This document shows, piece by piece, positions 56,710 through 64,000 of a DNA stretch of 64,000 bases. The notes under the pieces are model-generated. The model made no database searches, was not told the DNA's origin, and worked only from the letters and a program-made list of their open reading frames with translations. The DNA comes from Massilia sp. H6 (GTDB lineage Bacteria > Pseudomonadota > Gammaproteobacteria > Burkholderiales > Burkholderiaceae_D): NCBI RefSeq assembly GCF_024802625.1, contig NZ_CP103371.1:930001-994000 (forward strand). Direction: 5' to 3'. The first letter of the stretch is position 1. Every line of letters starts with the position of its first letter. The translations under genes were made by a program, and so were the position numbers.

Positions 56710-57486
56710 ATGTGCCAGCTTCTCGGAATGAACTGCAACGTCCCCACGGACATCGTCTTCTCTTTCACCGGCTTTGCCCACCGCGGTGGCCGCACCGATA
56801 CCCACCACGATGGCTGGGGCATCGCCTTCTTCGAAGGTGTAGGCGTGCGCCATTTCGTCGATCACCAGGCCGCAATCGACTCGCCGATCGCCGAATTGAT
56901 CAAGCGCTATCCGATCAAGTCCACCAATGTCATTGCCCATATCCGCAAGGCCACGCAAGGCCAGGTCGCACTGGAAAATTGCCATCCCTTTGTGCGCGAA
57001 CTGTGGGGCCGTTATTGGGTCTTCGCCCACAACGGCGACCTCAAGGAATTCGCTCCCCGGCTTGACGGGCCGTTCCAGCCGGTGGGCACCACCGACAGCG
57101 AGCTGGCGTTCTGCTGGCTGATGCAAAGCCTGCGCGAGGAATTCGGCGATGGCTTGTCCACGGCGGCGCCGGCGCTGCCCCTGGTGCGTGCGGCGCTCGA
57201 ACGGCTGGTGGCGCAAGTGGCCGCGCACGGCACCTTCAACATGATGCTGTCGGACGGCACCGCCTTGTTTACGCATTGCTCGACCAAGCTGTGCTACGTG
57301 GTGCGGAAATACCCCTTCGTGACCGCCTGCCTGTCGGACGAAGACCTGTCGGTCGACTTCTCGCAGGTGACCACACCCGATGACCGGGTGGCCATCATCG
57401 TCACCGAGCCGCTGACCACCAACGAGACCTGGACCCATTTCGCGCCGGGCGAACTGAAGCTGTTCGTGGACGGACTGCCACAGTAA
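56710..57486 (+). CDS. Class II glutamine amidotransferase, YafJ type
   Basis: This 258-residue Ntn-hydrolase has the nucleophile Cys2 (MCQLLGMNCNVP), the HRGGRTDTHHDGWGIAF motif, HIRKATQG and the FAHNGDL motif of glutaminase domains. It lacks a synthase partner domain, as in E. coli YafJ. The physiological amide acceptor is unknown. No operon partner is evident. Confidence 0.92.
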   Translation: MCQLLGMNCNVPTDIVFSFTGFAHRGGRTDTHHDGWGIAFFEGVGVRHFVDHQAAIDSPIAELIKRYPIKSTNVIAHIRKATQGQVALENCHPFVRELWGRYWVFAHNGDLKEFAPRLDGPFQPVGTTDSELAFCWLMQSLREEFGDGLSTAAPALPLVRAALERLVAQVAAHGTFNMMLSDGTALFTHCSTKLCYVVRKYPFVTACLSDEDLSVDFSQVTTPDDRVAIIVTEPLTTNETWTHFAPGELKLFVDGLPQ

Positions 57487-57596
57487 TGGCAAGGGATTGT
57501 CCGTCAGGTACCATTCTAAGAATTAATTAGTGCCAGAAAGCCACTAAATCTGACGAATACGCTAAAGTAGGGTGTTCGCGAGCCCAACCAGACGAC

Positions 57597-58874
57597 ATGA
57601 CCGATACCGCCAGCCTAGACCAGTCCGCCCAGCCCCTGCGGCTGCGTAATTTCTACCTCGGACGCCAGCCGGTGCTGGATCGTAACCAGGCCTTGTTTGG
57701 CTATGAACTGCTGTTCCGCGGCAGTGCCCAAGGGCCGGCACAGATCGCATCCGGGATTTCGGCCAGTGCCAGCGTCATCCACCACGCTTCACAACTGGGC
57801 ATGGCGCGCGCCATTGGCGACGCCACTGCCTTCCTGAATGTCGATACCGACGTGCTCATGAGCGACATGTTCGCCTTCTTGCCGCGCGAGCGCACCGTGC
57901 TCGACATCGTGCGCACGGTGGAGCCGACCGATGCCGTGATTGAGCGCATGACCGAGCTGGCGGCGCATGGCTTTCGCTTCGCGGCCGAGGCGTCGGCGCA
58001 CGGCGCCGCATTGTCGCGCCTGCTGCCAGTGATCGATTTCGTCAAGATGGACCTGCGCGAACTGCCGGTCGTGACCCTGCTGTCGCTGGCACCGCGCCTG
58101 CGCGGCACCGGCAAGCGCCTGGTGGCGGAGAAGGTCGAGACCCATCAAGAGTACCGCACCTGCCTGGATATCGGCTTCGATTACTTCCAGGGCTTTTATT
58201 TCGCCAAGCCGACCGTGATCGCCGGGCGCAAGCTCTCGCCCTCGCAGTTGGCGGTGATCGATTTGATGAACCTGGTGACATCGGACGCCGACAACGCCGT
58301 GATCGAGCGCGCCATCAAGAAAGACGTCACGCTCGGCCTGAATTTGCTGCGCCTGGTGAACACGCCGGCCGCCGGGGCAGGGCGCCGTGTCGAGTCGGTC
58401 AGCCAGGCATTGATGCTGCTCGGTCGCCGCCAGCTACAGCGCTGGCTGCAGATCCTGCTATACGCCGAGCCAGACGTGCACGGTCACAACCAGAGTCCGC
58501 TCCTGATGCTGGCTACCACGCGCGCGCGCCTGATGGAGCTGCTCGCAAAGCGCCTGCGTCCGGCGCAGCGCAACGTGTCCGACATCGCGTTCACGGTGGG
58601 CATGATGTCCCTGATGGACACGCTGTTCTGCATTCCGATGCAGGACATCGTCGAGCAAATTCCGGTCATCGACGAAGTCCGCCACGCACTACTGGTGCGC
58701 AGGGGCTTTTTCGGCGAGTTACTGCGCCTGACCGAATCGATCGAGCGCATGGAAGACAGCGAGGACGAAGTGTTGCCCTCGCTGAAAGAATTGGCGATCG
58801 ACGGCGATGACCTGGCCGAGCTCGAGGTGTCGGCCTTCGAGTGGAGCGACAAGGTCGTGCGGTACGCCATCTAA
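57597..58874 (+). CDS. Degenerate EAL plus HDOD signalling protein
   Basis: This 425-residue protein has an N-terminal EAL-like domain (about 15-215) and a C-terminal HDOD domain (about 215-410), the YuxH/CdgJ layout. The EAL signature is YELLFRG. The metal-binding DDFG loop is replaced by AAEAS (from residue 129), although VKMDL and AEKVET remain. It is therefore unlikely to hydrolyse cyclic-di-GMP and probably acts as a protein- or ligand-binding regulator. It converges with the SPW gene, with 14 bp between stop codons. Confidence 0.9.
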   Translation: MTDTASLDQSAQPLRLRNFYLGRQPVLDRNQALFGYELLFRGSAQGPAQIASGISASASVIHHASQLGMARAIGDATAFLNVDTDVLMSDMFAFLPRERTVLDIVRTVEPTDAVIERMTELAAHGFRFAAEASAHGAALSRLLPVIDFVKMDLRELPVVTLLSLAPRLRGTGKRLVAEKVETHQEYRTCLDIGFDYFQGFYFAKPTVIAGRKLSPSQLAVIDLMNLVTSDADNAVIERAIKKDVTLGLNLLRLVNTPAAGAGRRVESVSQALMLLGRRQLQRWLQILLYAEPDVHGHNQSPLLMLATTRARLMELLAKRLRPAQRNVSDIAFTVGMMSLMDTLFCIPMQDIVEQIPVIDEVRHALLVRRGFFGELLRLTESIERMEDSEDEVLPSLKELAIDGDDLAELEVSAFEWSDKVVRYAI

Positions 58875-58888
58875 GGGGCCGACCCGCC

Positions 58889-59263
58889 TTAGCCCGCGGC
58901 TCCCGAGCGCCACTGACGGTGCAGCTCAGGATCGGTGCGCAACTCCCATAGTCCGAGCACGATGGTCGCGCTGCCTGCGATGACCAGGCTCCAGGTCATG
59001 GCCGGATCGTCCAGGGTGCCGACCAGCCAGGGCGAGACCACCGCCCATGCGCCCACCACGATATTGAACAGCACCGCCCAGACATGGGTCTTGACCAGGT
59101 CGAACGCGGCCAGGATGCCGATGATGGCGCCGGCCAGTGCGGCGTTCCAGGCTATCGGCGAGCTGGGCGGGTAGGCGAATATCCAGGGTGACACGAACAG
59201 CCAGACCCCGATCAGCACCATCAGCTGGTCTTGCCAGCGCCGGGTCGCTAGATGCATTGCCAT
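58889..59263 (-). CDS. SPW repeat membrane protein
   Basis: This 124-residue protein has four transmembrane helices in two repeats, each with an SPW tripeptide (LFVSPWIF and WAVVSPWLVG). The SPW family is of unknown function. The ATG at 59263 follows a GGAGG ribosome site; the upstream ATG at 59275 would place that site inside the gene. It lies downstream of metH on the same strand but after a strong hairpin. Confidence 0.85.
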   Translation of the reverse strand: MAMHLATRRWQDQLMVLIGVWLFVSPWIFAYPPSSPIAWNAALAGAIIGILAAFDLVKTHVWAVLFNIVVGAWAVVSPWLVGTLDDPAMTWSLVIAGSATIVLGLWELRTDPELHRQWRSGAAG

Positions 59264-59351
59264 GATGTCCTCCATTGTCCACAGTCGAACTTTGCAAAGA
59301 CTTAGACAATACGAATGCGCAGACGTTCGCGAGCACGGCAGGAATAAACCC

Positions 59352-59374
59352 GCCGCCGGCGTCGCGCCGGCGGC
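59352..59374 (-). terminator. Terminator-like hairpin after metH
   Basis: A perfect 10-bp stem GCCGCCGGCG-CGA-CGCCGGCGGC lies 9 bp after the metH stop on the minus strand, followed by GGGTTTATT. The T-run is short but the stem is very strong. Confidence 0.7.
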
Positions 59375-59383
59375 AGCTGGGAG

Positions 59384-63160
<3,777 letters not shown>

Positions 63161-63316
63161 ATGGGTGACTTTCTCGATAAGCGGCAAGAGGTCTGCGGCA
63201 GGCCGTGACTGATGGGCGGTCTGAAATTATACGTCAAGGTGCCGATTTGCTCTGGCGGGGCCAGAACTGCGGCTGACTGTATGTATCTTTTTGTAAGGAT
63301 GACTTGAACTGATACA

Positions 63317-63358
63317 TTGCGTTACAAAACCCGTCGTATCCGCAATCTTTGCGTTACA
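63317..63358 (+). repeat. Direct repeats upstream of the BrnA-like gene
   Basis: TTGCGTTACA occurs at 63317-63326 and again at 63349-63358, 32 bp apart, close to three helical turns. They lie 60-100 bp before the BrnA-like gene in the metH-brnA divergent gap and could be sites for a regulator. Confidence 0.5.
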
Positions 63359-63418
63359 TACACCAACGACAATTACCTAGTCGACACATCGTTGGCTATG
63401 CTTTTAACGGGATAGGGT

Positions 63419-63655
63419 ATGAACAAAGAATATGTGCCGGACTGGGACCACGCGGTGATGCGTGATGAGGAGCCGACCATCGCGTCGAAGCCGCTGTTGG
63501 CCAATGGCGTCAAGCAGATCGTGACGATCCGCCTGGACGTGGACATGCTGGAATGGTTCAAGGGTGCGGGCCCGGGCTACCAGACCCGCATCAACCAGGT
63601 GCTGCGCGAGCACATGGACGCGCAGCGCGCCGCCGCAGCAAAGTACGACAAGTAA
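63419..63655 (+). CDS. BrnA-family antitoxin-like protein, orphan
   Basis: This 78-residue protein has the BrnA pattern: QIVTIRLDVDMLEWFK followed by GPGYQTRINQVLREHM, a ribbon-helix-helix-type DNA-binding and dimerisation fold. BrnA normally neutralises the RNase toxin BrnT, encoded just upstream, and autoregulates. Here no brnT-like frame is present on either side: metH is divergent and fmt converges. It may be a solitary regulator or relic. Confidence 0.8.
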   Translation: MNKEYVPDWDHAVMRDEEPTIASKPLLANGVKQIVTIRLDVDMLEWFKGAGPGYQTRINQVLREHMDAQRAAAAKYDK

Positions 63656-63656
63656 T

Positions 63657-63680
63657 GGCTTGGGGCGCAAGCCCCAGGCC
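63657..63680. terminator. Hairpin between the brnA-like gene and fmt
   Basis: GGCTTGGGGC-GCAA-GCCCCAGGCC forms a 10-bp stem with one wobble and a GCAA tetraloop. It directly follows the BrnA-like stop codon between convergent genes. No T-run follows, so an intrinsic terminator role is uncertain. Confidence 0.45.
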
Positions 63681-63714
63681 GGGTGGATGAGCGCGGGCGG
63701 CTAGCCCGGCCGCG

Positions 63715-64000
63715 CTACGAAAATCGCATGCCGGCCAACGGCAGGCTTTTCAAAAACTCCGCAGCGGGCAAGCGCTTGCCGCCCGGCTTCTGTAGTTCGG
63801 TCAGCCGCAGTGCGCCTTCTGCACACGCCACCACGATACCGTGCTGGCCATCGGCTGACAGCACCTGCCCCGGCGCGCCGCTGCCCGGCGCCAGTTCGGC
63901 GTTCCAGATCTTCACCGTCACGTCATCAACCAGCCCGTGCGCACCCGGAAACGGGTTGAACGCGCGTATCCGGCGCCACAATAGCGTAGCCGGCAAGCCG
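63715..64000 (-). CDS. fmt: Methionyl-tRNA formyltransferase, C-terminal part
   Basis: The frame enters from beyond the window end, so only the last 95 or so residues are visible. LLWRRIRAFNPFPGAHG, VKIWNAEL and GALRLTELQKPGGKRLPAAEFL are the linker and C-terminal OB-fold of Fmt, which formylates initiator Met-tRNA. The family is about 310 residues, so roughly two thirds of the gene lies outside. The stop is TAG at 63717-63715. Confidence 0.93.
   Translation of the reverse strand, partial: GLPATLLWRRIRAFNPFPGAHGLVDDVTVKIWNAELAPGSGAPGQVLSADGQHGIVVACAEGALRLTELQKPGGKRLPAAEFLKSLPLAGMRFS

Noticed and set aside
63161-63418. Possible cobalamin or SAH riboswitch upstream of metH
   Set aside because: I looked for the B12-box and SAH riboswitch core sequences and saw neither. 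The likely leader is only about 60 nt from the TATAAT, too short for a cobalamin riboswitch.

Overview
The window is GC-rich chromosomal DNA of a betaproteobacterium. The 16S sequence, the betaproteobacterial domain families (DUF1840, DUF3567, DUF4390, TorF) and the MetX-MetW pair point to Burkholderiales, family Oxalobacteraceae, most likely Massilia or a close relative. The genus is recognised from memory of 16S sequences and was not computed. There is no prophage, complete insertion sequence, CRISPR array or defence island. Apart from the rRNA operons this is core chromosome.

1-11,522: two complete rRNA operons (16S, tRNA-Ile, tRNA-Ala, 23S, 5S) in direct tandem, about 6.2 kb apart, each ending in the same kind of terminator. 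The roughly 1 kb between them holds one tandem DUF2061 membrane protein gene and two strong promoters plus a boxA leader for operon 2. The copies are nearly identical but differ at one 16S base, in the tip of 23S helix 45, and in blocks of the 16S-23S spacer.

11,523-19,766 (mostly minus strand): DUF1840 protein, an ABC-2 type exporter pair, a lipoprotein, the YifB/ComM ATPase, a SirB-like membrane protein, B12-dependent ribonucleotide reductase NrdJ and UbiK.

19,767-33,817: a nitrogen-response unit (porin torF, glnK, amtB) behind a good sigma-54 promoter and an NtrC-like site. Then glutathione synthesis (gshA, gshB), with gshB leading a three-gene phosphorelay PTS (EIIA-Man type, HPr, EI). 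Next come metX-metW, a M48 protease, an RluA-family pseudouridine synthase, xth and pyrE.

33,818-50,247: a pair of palindromic REP-like elements, gatCAB (minus), the divergent cell-shape cluster mreBCD-mrdA-rodA-rlpA (plus), then minus-strand SDR-birA-coaX-SPOR and argS-SPOR. Three SPOR-domain proteins lie within 5 kb, consistent with a septal and cell-wall neighbourhood.

50,248-64,000: rsmB, a DUF4390 protein, an NtrY-like kinase, a Fis-type response regulator without an AAA+ domain, a CobW-like mini protein, DUF3567, a class II glutamine amidotransferase, a degenerate EAL-HDOD protein, an SPW protein, B12-dependent metH, an orphan BrnA-type antitoxin and the 3' end of fmt, which runs off the window.

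No gene cluster looks like a wholly undescribed system. The observations most worth following up are the divergence between the tandem rRNA operons (helix 45 and spacer modules), the sigma-54-controlled porin-glnK-amtB unit, the paired REP-like palindromes, the transporterless PTS next to gshB, and the unusual response regulator followed by a P-loop-less CobW-like protein.
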